DNA of 61,150 nucleotides from Rhodanobacter sp. (GCA_004298505.1 SCRO01000065.1:1-61150); one strand, 5' to 3'. Shown: positions 8,915-18,151, numbered from the stretch's first letter. A program made the numbers and translations. Notes: a model not told the origin generated them from the letters alone.

Positions 8915-9802
8915 TCAGCCGCGTCGTCGGGCCCTGATGCCACTGACCGCCAGCAAGCCCAGCAGCACCAGCACGATGCCCGCCCCTTCGAGCGCGGACG
9001 GCCGTTCACGCAGGATCAGCCAGGCCAGCAGCACGCTGAGCACCGGCACGCCGAGGCTGGAGACGCTGGCCACCGTCGTGGACAACCGTTGCAGCACGAT
9101 CGACCACAACCACCAGGCCACCGCCGACGCCAACACTGCGCTATATGCCAGTCCGCCGATGAAGGCCCGGTTCCAGGCGATCGGTCGCTGCGGCACGACC
9201 AGCGCGACCAGGCCCAGCGCCAGGCCACCGGCCAGCATCTGCCACGCGGTGAGGTTCAGCACGTTGAGGGCGTGGCGGCGGAACAGGCGTTTGCTCAACA
9301 CGGTACCGGCCGCCCACGCCAGTCCACCGATGAGCGCCAGTGTAGTGCTCAGCATGCTGCCCAGCGCATGCCAGGGTTCGATGATGCACAGCAGGCCGGT
9401 CGCCGCCAACGCTAGCCCCAGCCAGTGCCGTGCCGTCGGCCTGTCGCCGAGTAGCAGCCACGCCAGCAGCACCGCCCAGAACGGCATCGTGTAGGCGAGC
9501 AGGGCGACATGGCCGGCGCCGCCATGGAGCAAGGCCAACTGCTCAAGCCCCTGGAACGCCGCGGTCTGGCACAGCCCGATCAGGATCGTCGGCAGCAGCG
9601 GTGGCGGCCGCAACGATTGGCGCAAGACCAGCAGCACCGCGAACAGCACCGCCGCACCGATCAGGTAGCGCAGCGCGGCGAAGTCGAGCGGCCCGGCGTA
9701 CGCCAGCACCTGCTTCATCACGACCCAGCTGTAGGCCCACAGCACGATGGTGGCGAGCAGTGCCAGCGCCGCGCCGCGCTGCGGTGATGAAGAGGGCGAC
9801 AT
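8915..9802 (-). CDS. EamA/DMT-superfamily transporter
   Basis: 295 residues with about ten hydrophobic helices arranged as two EamA repeats. The first opens with LLATIVLWAYSWVVMKQ and the second with ALIGGLAWAAGTVLSK. This inner-membrane drug/metabolite transporter family exports amino acids, nucleotides or other metabolites; the substrate is unknown. The start at 9802 is preferred because helix 1 begins 13 residues later; no purine-rich ribosome site precedes it, so the transcript may be leaderless. It is divergent from tag. Confidence 0.85.
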   Translation of the reverse strand: MSPSSSPQRGAALALLATIVLWAYSWVVMKQVLAYAGPLDFAALRYLIGAAVLFAVLLVLRQSLRPPPLLPTILIGLCQTAAFQGLEQLALLHGGAGHVALLAYTMPFWAVLLAWLLLGDRPTARHWLGLALAATGLLCIIEPWHALGSMLSTTLALIGGLAWAAGTVLSKRLFRRHALNVLNLTAWQMLAGGLALGLVALVVPQRPIAWNRAFIGGLAYSAVLASAVAWWLWSIVLQRLSTTVASVSSLGVPVLSVLLAWLILRERPSALEGAGIVLVLLGLLAVSGIRARRRG

Positions 9803-9880
9803 CGGGAGGGGCCAGAAGAGGGGCGACAAGTGTAGCGACGTCGGTTGCGGTTTGCGGCAAGTCACCTGCATGATGCCGTC

Positions 9881-10537
9881 ATGAGCCAGAGCGCCGTACC
9901 GATCCGTTGTCATTGGGCCCGCGAAAGCGATGCACTGATGTGTGCCTACCACGACACCGAGTGGGGCGTGCCCCTGCGCGACGATCGTGGGCTGTTCGAG
10001 TTCCTTTGCCTCGAAGGCGTCCAGGCCGGCTTGTCCTGGCGCACCGTGCTGGCCAAGCGCGCGCATTACCGCAAGGTATTTCATGACTTCGAGATTGCCC
10101 GCGTGGCCGCCATGGCTGATCGCGAGCTCGATGAATTGCTGCTCGATCCGGGCATCATCCGCAACCGGCTCAAGGTGTCGTCGAGCCGCGACAATGCGAT
10201 TGCCGCGCTCGGGGTGATCGAGGAATTTGGAAGTCTGGGCATCTATTTGTGGTCGTTCGTCGATGGCAAGACGGTGCTCAATCGCTGGCGTGACCAGGCG
10301 CAAGTGCCGGCCAGCACCGAGCTGTCCGACCGCATGAGCAAGGCGCTCAAGCGGCGCGGCTTCCGCTTCGTCGGCAGCACGATCTGCTATTCGCTGATGC
10401 AGGCGACCGGCATGATCAATGACCATCTGGTCGGTTGCTTTCGGCATCGGGCGTGCGCCGATGCCGTGTTCGACCTCACTTGTTTCCGCCTTGGAGCGCC
10501 GCAATGGCCCGGTCGAGGGCGGCGCGCGCGGTCTTGA
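9881..10537 (+). CDS. tag: DNA-3-methyladenine glycosylase I
   Basis: This 218-residue cytosolic base-excision repair enzyme removes 3-methyladenine from alkylated DNA. Visible hallmarks are IRCHWA (zinc Cys), YHDTEWGVP (zinc His), LEGVQAGLSWRTVLAKR, and the C-terminal DHLVGCFRH that supplies the remaining zinc ligands. The ATG at 9881 gives the usual N-terminus. The last 60 bases overlap the 3' end of the convergent sedolisin gene, making the C-terminal tail (GRGRRARS) longer than usual. Confidence 0.94.
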   Translation: MSQSAVPIRCHWARESDALMCAYHDTEWGVPLRDDRGLFEFLCLEGVQAGLSWRTVLAKRAHYRKVFHDFEIARVAAMADRELDELLLDPGIIRNRLKVSSSRDNAIAALGVIEEFGSLGIYLWSFVDGKTVLNRWRDQAQVPASTELSDRMSKALKRRGFRFVGSTICYSLMQATGMINDHLVGCFRHRACADAVFDLTCFRLGAPQWPGRGRRARS

Positions 10538-12020
10538 GTTCATCCAGCACCGATGAACCACCGGGTGCGGGAGGCGTTGGCGTCGGCGTGGGTGCGGAGA
10601 ACGCGGCAGCGGTATGGGTGTCGGGTACGCCCAGGCCCGTGGCGGGATCCCAGCCCGGTCCGGCCTGCCAGGCGCCGTTGTTGCCCTGCGTGATGTCGCG
10701 TGTATGTGGCGCCGCCTTGCCGGCGGCCACGCCTGCGTACAGGCCGGTTTGTGCCAACCCGATGCGCGTGCCGGACAGCTGCACGATGCGCGCCACCAGC
10801 CCGGCCCACAGCGGCGCCACCGCGCTGGTGCCGCCGATCACCATTTGCTGTCCATCGACCAGCACCTGGTAGCCGGTTTGCGGATCGGCTACGGCGGCGA
10901 TGTCCGGCACGCCACGCCCGCTGCTGCCGCCTGCCGTCCGCTTCGGCACGCCCACGTTTTGTTGCCACGCCGGCAGGGCAAACACGTCACTGACACCGCC
11001 GCCGGTGGCACCGCCCTGGCCGCCATCGTTCCATACGGTTTCCGAGCTCACCTGCCCGCTCGCGGTGAGCTTGAGCGAGGTTCCGCCACAGCCGAGCACG
11101 TGCGGACTCGACGCCGGGAAATCAGCGTGCACGGCCGTGCCATCACTGTCGCTGCTGCCGCTGTCGCCTGCTGCGGCAGTGACGGTCACCCCCATGGCGA
11201 CCGCGTCCGCGAAGGCCGCGTCCATGGCGGTACGCGCCGGCGCCGTCCACTTGTCTTCACTCTCGCCCCAGCTGATGCTCAGTGCGACCGGCGCCGGGCT
11301 GGCGTGCGCTGCGGCACTGACGGCGTCAAGAAAGCCCGCGTCGGTGTTGGGCGCGAAATAGACGAGGAAACTGGCCTTGGGCGCAATCGCCCCGGCTACC
11401 TCGATGTCCAGCAACACCTCGCCGTCCGCGCCCGTCGGATCCTGGCCCGGCTGGTTCTTGGCGCCATCGACGCTGATCGCCTTCACGCTCGGCGCCTTCA
11501 GGCCGAGTCCCTTGAAGTAATTGCGCAGGTCGCTTTGCGCGAAACCGCCACCCAGTTCGATGATGGCGATGATCTGCCCCGACCCATCGGCAGCCGGCAT
11601 GCCGTAAACGTCGGCAAGTTGCAGCGGCGTATAGCTCACGTTGCCGGCACGTGGCTGCGCCACGACGGCGCGTGGCCGCGCCTGCGGTGCGGCACTGCCG
11701 AGCACCGCGGTCACGATGCCGGCCAGATCGTTCGGAATATGCGCAACCCACGCGCGGATCGTGGCGGCCGGACCCTCGACCTGAACCCGGCGCGAGGCGG
11801 GATGCACTGCGACCACCTTCAATCCGGCCGACGTGGCAATCTTGCGGACGGCCCGGATGTCCACGGGATCAGCGCCGAAACGCGCTGCGAGTTGCGCCGA
11901 CGTGAGCGCGCTGGCAGCGGGCGACAGCTGCGTCAACGGCGCCCGTCGGCGCACCACGATGGTGGCCGCTGCTGCGGGCCGCCCTTTCGACGTCGTGCCG
12001 TGTGGTTTCGAAGTGGCCAT
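10476..12020 (-). CDS. S53 sedolisin (kumamolisin-like) serine-carboxyl peptidase
   Basis: 514 residues. An N-terminal prodomain (about 30-125) precedes the peptidase domain with the catalytic Glu201 and Asp205 (GEVLLDIEV), the oxyanion Asp286 (AAAGDSGSSD) and the nucleophile Ser399 in GGTSAVAP. A Ca-site-like DITQGNN...GWDPATGLG follows. Sedolisins are secreted, acid-active, self-processing endopeptidases. No Sec signal peptide is visible; the N-terminus is basic and Ala-rich, as in some kumamolisins. A Pro/Thr linker and a short helical tail end the protein. Confidence 0.88.
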   Translation of the reverse strand: MATSKPHGTTSKGRPAAAATIVVRRRAPLTQLSPAASALTSAQLAARFGADPVDIRAVRKIATSAGLKVVAVHPASRRVQVEGPAATIRAWVAHIPNDLAGIVTAVLGSAAPQARPRAVVAQPRAGNVSYTPLQLADVYGMPAADGSGQIIAIIELGGGFAQSDLRNYFKGLGLKAPSVKAISVDGAKNQPGQDPTGADGEVLLDIEVAGAIAPKASFLVYFAPNTDAGFLDAVSAAAHASPAPVALSISWGESEDKWTAPARTAMDAAFADAVAMGVTVTAAAGDSGSSDSDGTAVHADFPASSPHVLGCGGTSLKLTASGQVSSETVWNDGGQGGATGGGVSDVFALPAWQQNVGVPKRTAGGSSGRGVPDIAAVADPQTGYQVLVDGQQMVIGGTSAVAPLWAGLVARIVQLSGTRIGLAQTGLYAGVAAGKAAPHTRDITQGNNGAWQAGPGWDPATGLGVPDTHTAAAFSAPTPTPTPPAPGGSSVLDELKTARAALDRAIAALQGGNK

Positions 12021-12640
12021 GACCGGATGATGAGCCTCGCTCGGGCCGCGCGACAGCTACAGCGCTGTCTCATGCCTGGCGAGTTTGAGCGCGGTCACGT
12101 GACTCCAACGTCAAATTAAGTCTGAAGAGGGATAGCGGGTCGTCGATGATCAGACGATGATCCTGGGGTCAAATGGCCCACGCGGATTGCTCGCGACACC
12201 CACTCCCGTGCAGGCGGGTTCGGCGGGATTCGGTGTTGGCGGCGGCGCGGCGCTACTGTAGTCGCGTAGGGTGCGGCCAAGCGTATCGAGCACGTCCAGC
12301 ATCACCGGCGCCGTCACCGATTTCGGCAAGGCATGGGCGCAGACGCATGGGCGATTAGCCTGCGCTGGGCAAGGTTCAAGTATTCAGTGGAGGGCGCGTT
12401 GGTATGCGGCGCTGGTTGGTCGAAAATCACGGGTGCCGATCCGGGAATGCTGTGTTCGGTGCTTCTTCGCCGGTCGCGGAACCGGAATACGGCAACTTGC
12501 GGGCATTGCACGGGGCTATGCCCCTTCCGTCGCTGCCTGATCAGACTGCCGAAACCGGCAGTTCAGCGGTTTCACACGGTGCATCGTTGCGCTCACGTAT
12601 AATGAAGGCTTATTCATGCTGCGAGCGTTTACGGGTCGCC
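12021..12640. other. 620-base stretch without a convincing gene
   Basis: No frame gives a recognisable complete protein. A minus-strand stretch ending near 12163 (including VTAPVMLDVLDTLGRTLRDY) looks protein-like and may be a relic, but I could not identify it. The palindrome GTCACGTGAC lies near 12097. The 3' part is more AT-rich and presumably carries the promoter for the KaiC-like operon. Confidence 0.4.
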
Positions 12641-13066
12641 ATGCAAGCTGATGCATCCGGGATCCAACCGATGTTTGCGCGTCTCGTCGCCGGGAGCGAC
12701 GACGCTGGGCAGATCGCGGACGTAGCCGTCTCGATCTGGCGCGACGTGGCCGCGGCGCTGGCACCGATCATCGGCCAATCCGGTGTGACCGCGCTGCTCA
12801 AGCGCAGCATTCATCTCACTCGCGCCGCGCATCCGTGCCTGTCAGCCGCCAACGATGGCGCGTTGCCCACCAACGAGCTGGCGATGTTGCAGGCGGTGCT
12901 GTCGCAACAGGACCGCATCGAGGCGATCGCGACGAATGCCGCGTTGCTGCAGCACTTCCATGAAGTGCTGATTACCCTGATTGGCGCGTCGCTCACCGAG
13001 CGGCTGCTGCGTCCCGTATGGGACATCACCTCACGCGGCGACGCCGTACCGGAAGCCATCACATGA
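12641..13066 (+). CDS. hypothetical protein coupled to the KaiC-like gene
   Basis: A 141-residue, mostly helical, soluble protein of unknown function. Notable stretches are IADVAVSIWRDVAAALAPII, GVTALLKRSIHLTRAAHP and a C-terminal LLQHFHEVLITLIGASLTERLL. No enzymatic motif is visible. Its TGA overlaps the ATG of the KaiC-like gene (ATGA), so the two are translationally coupled and probably act together. Start uncertain: an in-frame ATG at 12602 would add 13 residues; neither has a good ribosome site. Confidence 0.7.
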   Translation: MQADASGIQPMFARLVAGSDDAGQIADVAVSIWRDVAAALAPIIGQSGVTALLKRSIHLTRAAHPCLSAANDGALPTNELAMLQAVLSQQDRIEAIATNAALLQHFHEVLITLIGASLTERLLRPVWDITSRGDAVPEAIT

Positions 13067-14550
13067 CCATTGCCAAAGCCACCATCAACCGGCTGAGCAC
13101 GGGCGTGCCCGGATTGGACGAGGTGCTTGGCGGCGGCCTGCCCGAATTTTCGTTCAACGTCATCGCCGGTCCACCCGGCAGCGGCAAGACCACGCTGGCG
13201 CACCAGATGATGTTTGCGCTGGCCACGCCGGCGCGCCCGGCGCTGTACTTCACCGTGCTGGGCGAGCCACCGCTGAAGATGCTGCGTTACCAGCAGCAGT
13301 TCGACTTTTTCGACAGCGAGAAGGTCAATCACACGATTCACTTCATCAACCTCGCCGAGGAGATGGCTACGGGTGACTTGACCCGGGTGCTGGCGCGGAT
13401 CGTGGCCGAGGTCGAGGCGCGCGGGCCTGGCCTGGTGTTTGTCGATTCGTTCCGCTCGGTGATACTGGCCGGGCTGGCTGAGGGCAGCCAGTTCATCAGC
13501 TTGCAGCAGTTTGTCCAACAATTGGGCATGCTGATGACCAGCTGGCAGGCCACTACCTTCCTGATCGGCGAGTATTTCAGTGACACGGACCCCAGCCCGG
13601 TGTTTACCGTGGCCGATGGCTTGATCTGGCTGCGCCAGGACATGCAGCGCGATTCGATGGTACGCAAGCTCAACATCGACAAGATGCGTGGTCAGGCCAC
13701 GATGCCAGGTTTGCATACCTTCCGGATCGGCACGGCCGGTCTGCGCGTGTTCGCTCCATCGCTGGCGATGAGCGTGTCCGCGCCTCCCACAGACTCGCCG
13801 ATCAAGGAGCGAATGTCGATAGGGGTGGCTGCACTGGATGCCATGATGGGTGGCGGCCTGCCGCGCGGTTACTCGCTGCTGGTGGCCGGACCGTCCGGGT
13901 CGGGTAAAAGTATCCTGGCGGCGGCGTTTCTGATCGAGGGTGCCAGCCGCGGCGAGACCAGCGTGATTGCCGCGTTCGAGCAGCGTGCCACCCAATCGCG
14001 CGGCAAGCAGATCGCCGAACTGATCGAATCCGGTCAGATTGGTGTGGTCGACACGCGCGAGCCCGGGCTGTCGGTCGACGAGGTCTCCGTGCTGCTGATG
14101 GCCGAGGTGGATCGGCTCAAGGCCAGCCGCGTGGTGATCGATTCGCTGTCGGGTTTTGAATTGTCGCTGGCGCCCAGCTTCCGCGCGGACTTCCGTGAGG
14201 CGATGGCGCGGATGGTGTCGGCCCTGGGCAGCACCGGCGTGAGCGTGCTGATGACCTCGGAGCTGGAGGATCGCTACACCGAACTGCGCTTCAGCCCCTA
14301 TGGCACGGCGTTTCTCACCGACGCGATCATCGTGCAGCGCTACATCGAGGTGAAAAGCCGCCTGCTGCGCGTGATGGCGGTACTGAAGATCCGGGCCAGC
14401 GTTCACTCGAGCGAATTACGCCTGTTCCACATCGATGACAACGGCATCCAGATCGACGGGATGCTGAGCAACTACGAGGGCCTGCTGGGCGGCAGGCCGA
14501 CCCGCAGCCAGCCTGGACTGCCGCAACGGTTGGGCCCCGACGATGGATGA
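13063..14550 (+). CDS. double-domain KaiC-like RecA-fold ATPase
   Basis: 495 residues with two tandem KaiC/RadA-type domains. Each opens with a substrate loop (STGVPGLDEVLGGGLP near 12, SIGVAALDAMMGGGLPRG near 250) followed by a Walker A (GPPGSGKTT at 36-44; GPSGSGKS near 275). Walker B-like strands are GLVFVDS and RVVIDS. Outside cyanobacteria such proteins are linked to stress and signalling rather than clock output. No KaiA or KaiB is present. It lies between a small coupled protein and a GGDEF/histidine kinase, which suggests a dedicated signalling unit. Whether it autophosphorylates cannot be read from the sequence. Confidence 0.88.
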   Translation: MTIAKATINRLSTGVPGLDEVLGGGLPEFSFNVIAGPPGSGKTTLAHQMMFALATPARPALYFTVLGEPPLKMLRYQQQFDFFDSEKVNHTIHFINLAEEMATGDLTRVLARIVAEVEARGPGLVFVDSFRSVILAGLAEGSQFISLQQFVQQLGMLMTSWQATTFLIGEYFSDTDPSPVFTVADGLIWLRQDMQRDSMVRKLNIDKMRGQATMPGLHTFRIGTAGLRVFAPSLAMSVSAPPTDSPIKERMSIGVAALDAMMGGGLPRGYSLLVAGPSGSGKSILAAAFLIEGASRGETSVIAAFEQRATQSRGKQIAELIESGQIGVVDTREPGLSVDEVSVLLMAEVDRLKASRVVIDSLSGFELSLAPSFRADFREAMARMVSALGSTGVSVLMTSELEDRYTELRFSPYGTAFLTDAIIVQRYIEVKSRLLRVMAVLKIRASVHSSELRLFHIDDNGIQIDGMLSNYEGLLGGRPTRSQPGLPQRLGPDDG

Positions 14551-14571
14551 TTGCCAAGCGGGCCTGACGCC

Positions 14572-16185
14572 GTGACTGAGCGGTCCGATTCTGCCGAGGT
14601 TGTGGCGAGGCGTGCGACGGCGCTGCTCGACAAGGAGGCAATCCGCCTGCGCCACGAACTGGTGGAACTGCAGCAACAGCTTTCCAGCGCGCGGCAAGAT
14701 CTCAGTGCCCAGCGTGCCACCCAGTTGCGAGAAGCCAACCAGAAACTGGTACTGGCCGCGCTGCAGGCTGACCAGGTCGCCGAACAGGCCCTCACCGACC
14801 TGGCGACCCTGAGGGGCACCTACCAGCGCGATGGGTTGACCGGCGCGATCAATCGTGCGCCGATGCTGGATCGGGTTCAGCAGGCTCTGCTGATGGCCCG
14901 ACGCGACCAGCGACGGATGGCCCTGGTGTTTGTCGATCTGGACGATTTCAAGCAGATCAACGACCGCCTCGGCCATGCCGCGGGCGACGAGGTGTTGCAA
15001 ATCGCGGCGCGCTCGCTGCAGTCGGTGCTGCGCGAATCAGATGCCGTGTCCCGTTATGGGGGCGACGAGTTTCTGGTGTTGCTGGCGGAAATCTCGGCAC
15101 CTGCCGATGCCGGCCGGGTTGCCGCCTCGATGTTGGCGGCGCTCAGCGTGCCGGTGAGCGTCGGCGGGCAGTTGCTGGAGCTCTCGGCCAGCCTGGGCAT
15201 CGGCATTTATCCCGATGACGGGGAGGACATGGCCACCCTCATCGATCGTGCCGACAGCGCCATGTATCGGCACAAACGCCACGGGCTCGGCAATTTTCGG
15301 CTTCAGGGTGAGGCCTGGTACCAGGAGCGGAACCCAACGGAGGGCGTGCGCCAGCGGCATGCGCCTGAGCGCACATCGGAACCCTTGCAGGAGTCACCAC
15401 TGCAGAATTTGCGCGAGGCCAACGCGCAACTTGTGCTGGCCGCATTGCAAGCGCAGCAATCCACGCTCGACGCGACCGCAGCACAGCGCCGGCAGGTGAA
15501 CTTCATGGCGATGGTCGCCCATGAATTGCGCAACCCGCTGACGCCGCTGCGCATCGCTACCGATCTGTTGATCAACCGCTCCACCGACGACATACCGGTC
15601 GCGCGGCTGCAGGCGATCATCGATGGCGAGGTTACCCACCTTACCCGTCTGATCGACGACCTGGTCGACGGCTCACGCTTGAGTACCGGCAAGCTGCGGA
15701 TTGATCGCAGCGATTTCGACCTGCAGGATATTCTCAACCAAGTGGTGGATTTCTGTCGGCCTGGCATGGAGCTTCGCCACCAGCACCTGAGCATGCACGC
15801 GTTGCCCGAGCCGGCCGGGATACACGGTGACCCGGTGCGGATGACGCAGATCTTCCGCAACCTGCTGGACAACGCCAGCAAGTACACGCCGGAAAACGGC
15901 GAGATAGCGATCGAGCTGCTGGTGCTGGATGGCTCCGCCGTCATCAGCGTGCGCGACAACGGCATCGGCATTTCCGCCGAGGCGCTGCCGGCGGTATTCG
16001 ACCTGTTTGTGCAGGATGAATCTGCCTTGCCACATTCCAACGGCGGGCTGGGTATCGGCCTGGCGGTGGTGCGTGACCTGGTACAGGCGCATGGCGGACA
16101 GGTGGTTGCCCACAGCGCCGGTCGCGGTCGCGGTAGTGAATTCGTGGTGACGCTGCCGCTGGCGAAGCCGGATGTGACCCATTGA
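14572..16185 (+). CDS. GGDEF diguanylate cyclase fused to a histidine kinase
   Basis: 537 residues: N-terminal coiled coil (about 20-80), GGDEF domain (about 85-245) with an intact GGDEF at 163-167 and an I-site RESD five residues before it, a second coiled coil, then HisKA (His317 in AHELRNPLTP) and HATPase_c (NLLDNASKY, DNGIGIS, GGLGIGLAV). It has no membrane or sensory domain. The coiled-coil motif LREANxxLVLAALQAxQ occurs twice, before each catalytic unit. A GTG at 14572 is taken as start; a TTG at 14551 is possible. It follows the KaiC-like gene by about 20 bases. GGDEF plus kinase in one chain would link c-di-GMP synthesis and phosphotransfer. Confidence 0.88.
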   Translation: MTERSDSAEVVARRATALLDKEAIRLRHELVELQQQLSSARQDLSAQRATQLREANQKLVLAALQADQVAEQALTDLATLRGTYQRDGLTGAINRAPMLDRVQQALLMARRDQRRMALVFVDLDDFKQINDRLGHAAGDEVLQIAARSLQSVLRESDAVSRYGGDEFLVLLAEISAPADAGRVAASMLAALSVPVSVGGQLLELSASLGIGIYPDDGEDMATLIDRADSAMYRHKRHGLGNFRLQGEAWYQERNPTEGVRQRHAPERTSEPLQESPLQNLREANAQLVLAALQAQQSTLDATAAQRRQVNFMAMVAHELRNPLTPLRIATDLLINRSTDDIPVARLQAIIDGEVTHLTRLIDDLVDGSRLSTGKLRIDRSDFDLQDILNQVVDFCRPGMELRHQHLSMHALPEPAGIHGDPVRMTQIFRNLLDNASKYTPENGEIAIELLVLDGSAVISVRDNGIGISAEALPAVFDLFVQDESALPHSNGGLGIGLAVVRDLVQAHGGQVVAHSAGRGRGSEFVVTLPLAKPDVTH

Positions 16186-16260
16186 GGCTCTGATCCGGTC
16201 ATCGATGGCGCCGGCTCCGTGTCCCCCCACCGGCGCCCGCTACCGTTGCGCGATCCACCG

Positions 16261-16391
16261 TGTAGCAGCCACCGGCCGGATCGATTTCGATCACCGTCAT
16301 GTCCGGCTGGATGCCGAAGAACTGCAGGGTCTGGACCGGGGGTCGATAGGTGTTGCGCGCGATGTTCGCGGCGGAGCGCGAGGCGCCGTTG
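16261..16391 (-). pseudogene. decayed internal fragment of the periplasmic methyltransferase gene
   Basis: These 131 bases align without gaps to 17905-18035 inside the intact methyltransferase gene, about 85% identical by eye. On the minus strand they encode a degenerate NGASRSAANIARNTYR and TLQFFGIQPDMTVIEIDP, matching residues of the intact protein, with the glycine motif damaged (PAGGCY for PGGGWY). There is no signal peptide or downstream catalytic region, so it is non-functional. Confidence 0.8.
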
Positions 16392-16552
16392 ACCGCTAAA
16401 GAATCGCCACGCGAACGGTGGGCCATCGCCGCGTCGTCCAGCAGCGGTATCGCCATGTTCCTTGCGGGTTTCAGCTATCGGTGATTTAACGGTTTTGACA
16501 TCGATACGCCGGGCGTATTACGGTAGACCAATCGATCATCTGGAGACGATCT

Positions 16553-16759
16553 ATGTCCGCAGTCACGGTTTCGCCGAAATTTCAGGTGGTTATTCCGCAG
16601 GCGGTGCGCGAGTCCATGGGACTGCTGCCCGGCACCAAGTTGCAGGTGATTCACTATGAAGACCGTATCGAGATGATTCCAGTGCGCCCCAGCAAATCGC
16701 TGCGCGGGTCGCTGCGTGGCATCGACACGTCGGTGCCGCGCGATCGTGATCGCGTATGA
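16553..16759 (+). CDS. AbrB/MazE-type antitoxin
   Basis: A 68-residue swapped-hairpin AbrB protein: VTVSPKFQVVIPQAVRESMGL followed by PGTKLQVIHYEDRIEMIPV. It should bind its own promoter and neutralise the overlapping PIN toxin through its C-terminal tail. A GGAG ribosome site precedes the ATG. It overlaps the toxin gene by ATGA. Confidence 0.88.
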   Translation: MSAVTVSPKFQVVIPQAVRESMGLLPGTKLQVIHYEDRIEMIPVRPSKSLRGSLRGIDTSVPRDRDRV

Positions 16760-17130
16760 ACGTGGTCGATTCGTCCGCGTGGCTGGAGTATTTCGCGGAC
16801 GGGGCGAATGCCAAACATTTCGCCAGAGTCATTGAAAAGCCTGACGAATTGCTGGTGCCGTCAATCACGTTGCTGGAGGTGTTCAAGCGTATCAGCCAGC
16901 AACGTGACGAATCCACGGCGTTGCAATACGTGGCGGTGATGCGGCAAAGCACGATCGCCGAACTCGACGCCGCGCTGGCGTTGCGTGCGGCTGTGCTCGG
17001 GTTGCGGCACAAACTGCCACTGGCCGACAGTATCATCTACGCCACCGCACAAGCCGCCGATGCCCTGGTGTGGACGCAGGATGCCGATTTCGAAGGCCTG
17101 GCCGGGGTGAAGTTCTGGCGCAAAGGGTAG
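16756..17130 (+). CDS. vapC: VapC-family PIN-domain toxin ribonuclease
   Basis: 124 residues with the PIN acidic set: Asp5 (VDSSAWLEYF), Glu41 (LLEVFK), Asp91 (PLADSIIYATA) and Asp109/Asp111 (TQDADFE). VapC toxins cleave tRNA or rRNA with Mg2+ when the antitoxin is degraded. The start overlaps the antitoxin stop. The pair sits between a decayed fragment and an intact copy of the methyltransferase gene. Confidence 0.9.
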   Translation: MNVVDSSAWLEYFADGANAKHFARVIEKPDELLVPSITLLEVFKRISQQRDESTALQYVAVMRQSTIAELDAALALRAAVLGLRHKLPLADSIIYATAQAADALVWTQDADFEGLAGVKFWRKG

Positions 17131-17353
17131 CTTGGCTGGACATGGCCGCACGCGCCGCATGCACCAACGGGAATGCTCGCCGCTGACGTCGGGGGAGTCG
17201 GATACGCCTTGTGCAAGCCGTCTCTTCGGCTTGAAACGTAATATCCCCGGACCTCAGACGCCGATCACCACTGTCGATCCCGACACTGGTGCAGCGACCA
17301 TGCCGCCGGAGTGGCGCTGAAGCCGCCGTCCGCGGGACTGCGTGGCCCCAGGT

Positions 17354-18151
17354 TCAGGGCTTCACGAAGCGCAACGTCATCCGGTCCGATTCGCCCACTT
17401 GCTCCAGCTTGGCGTGTTCGCTTGCGGGGCCGGCCAGATTGGGTGGCAGACGGTGCACGTTGATGTCTTCGGGGTCCTTTGGGTTGGCGTTGATCGCGGA
17501 TACGCCATCGAGGCGAAAGCCGGTATTCAAGCCCAGTGCGATCAGGTAATCCTCGGGGATGCGGTGCAGCTTTTTCGAACTTTCCACCGCGTCGGAGAAT
17601 GGTTTGGCGCGATGCTCGACCACACCAAATACGCCGCCGGGTTTGAGCACGTCGAACGCCGACTTGAACACGGCCGCCAGCGTGTCAGGACTGTGGTTGA
17701 GCCAGTCGTGCGTGTTGCGAAAAGTCAGCACCATGTCGGTCGAGTTCGGTGCGCCGAGGTTTACCTGGAACGGCGGCGCGAACGGCACGACTTTCTCGAT
17801 GTGGCCGAACACGGCCGGATTGGCCTTGATCTTGTCGGCGAACTTGGGCGAGCCCGCTTCGATCAGATGGCCATGCTTGTACAGGAATGGCGCCAGGATT
17901 TCACTGTACCAGCCGCCGCCCGGGTCCAGTTCAATCACCGTCATGTCCGGCTTGATGCCGAAGAACTGCAGAGTCTTGACCGGGTGCCGATAGGTGTCGC
18001 GCGCCTTGTTCGCGGCGGAGCGCCAGGCGCCGTCGGCGGCCTTTTGCAACTGAGGGGTGACGTTGCTGACGGGTGGCGTGGCGGCGCAGGCCAGGCCGGG
18101 CAGCAGGCTGCCGGCCAGCAGGAGCAGGAGCTTGCAGGTGGGATGGGACAT
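17354..18151 (-). CDS. periplasmic class I SAM-dependent methyltransferase-like protein
   Basis: 265 residues. The ATG at 18151 gives a clear Sec signal peptide (LLLLLAGSLLPGLACA, cleavage after about residue 23). The mature part has the Rossmann strand and glycine loop VIELDPGGGWYSEIL, then MVLTFRNTHDWL and VLKPGGVFGVVEHR. Proteins of this exported COG4798-type group are annotated as methyltransferases, although a periplasmic SAM enzyme is odd and the true substrate is unknown. The open frame continues upstream of the ATG for about 380 bases, but the signal peptide fixes this start. Confidence 0.85.
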   Translation of the reverse strand: MSHPTCKLLLLLAGSLLPGLACAATPPVSNVTPQLQKAADGAWRSAANKARDTYRHPVKTLQFFGIKPDMTVIELDPGGGWYSEILAPFLYKHGHLIEAGSPKFADKIKANPAVFGHIEKVVPFAPPFQVNLGAPNSTDMVLTFRNTHDWLNHSPDTLAAVFKSAFDVLKPGGVFGVVEHRAKPFSDAVESSKKLHRIPEDYLIALGLNTGFRLDGVSAINANPKDPEDINVHRLPPNLAGPASEHAKLEQVGESDRMTLRFVKP

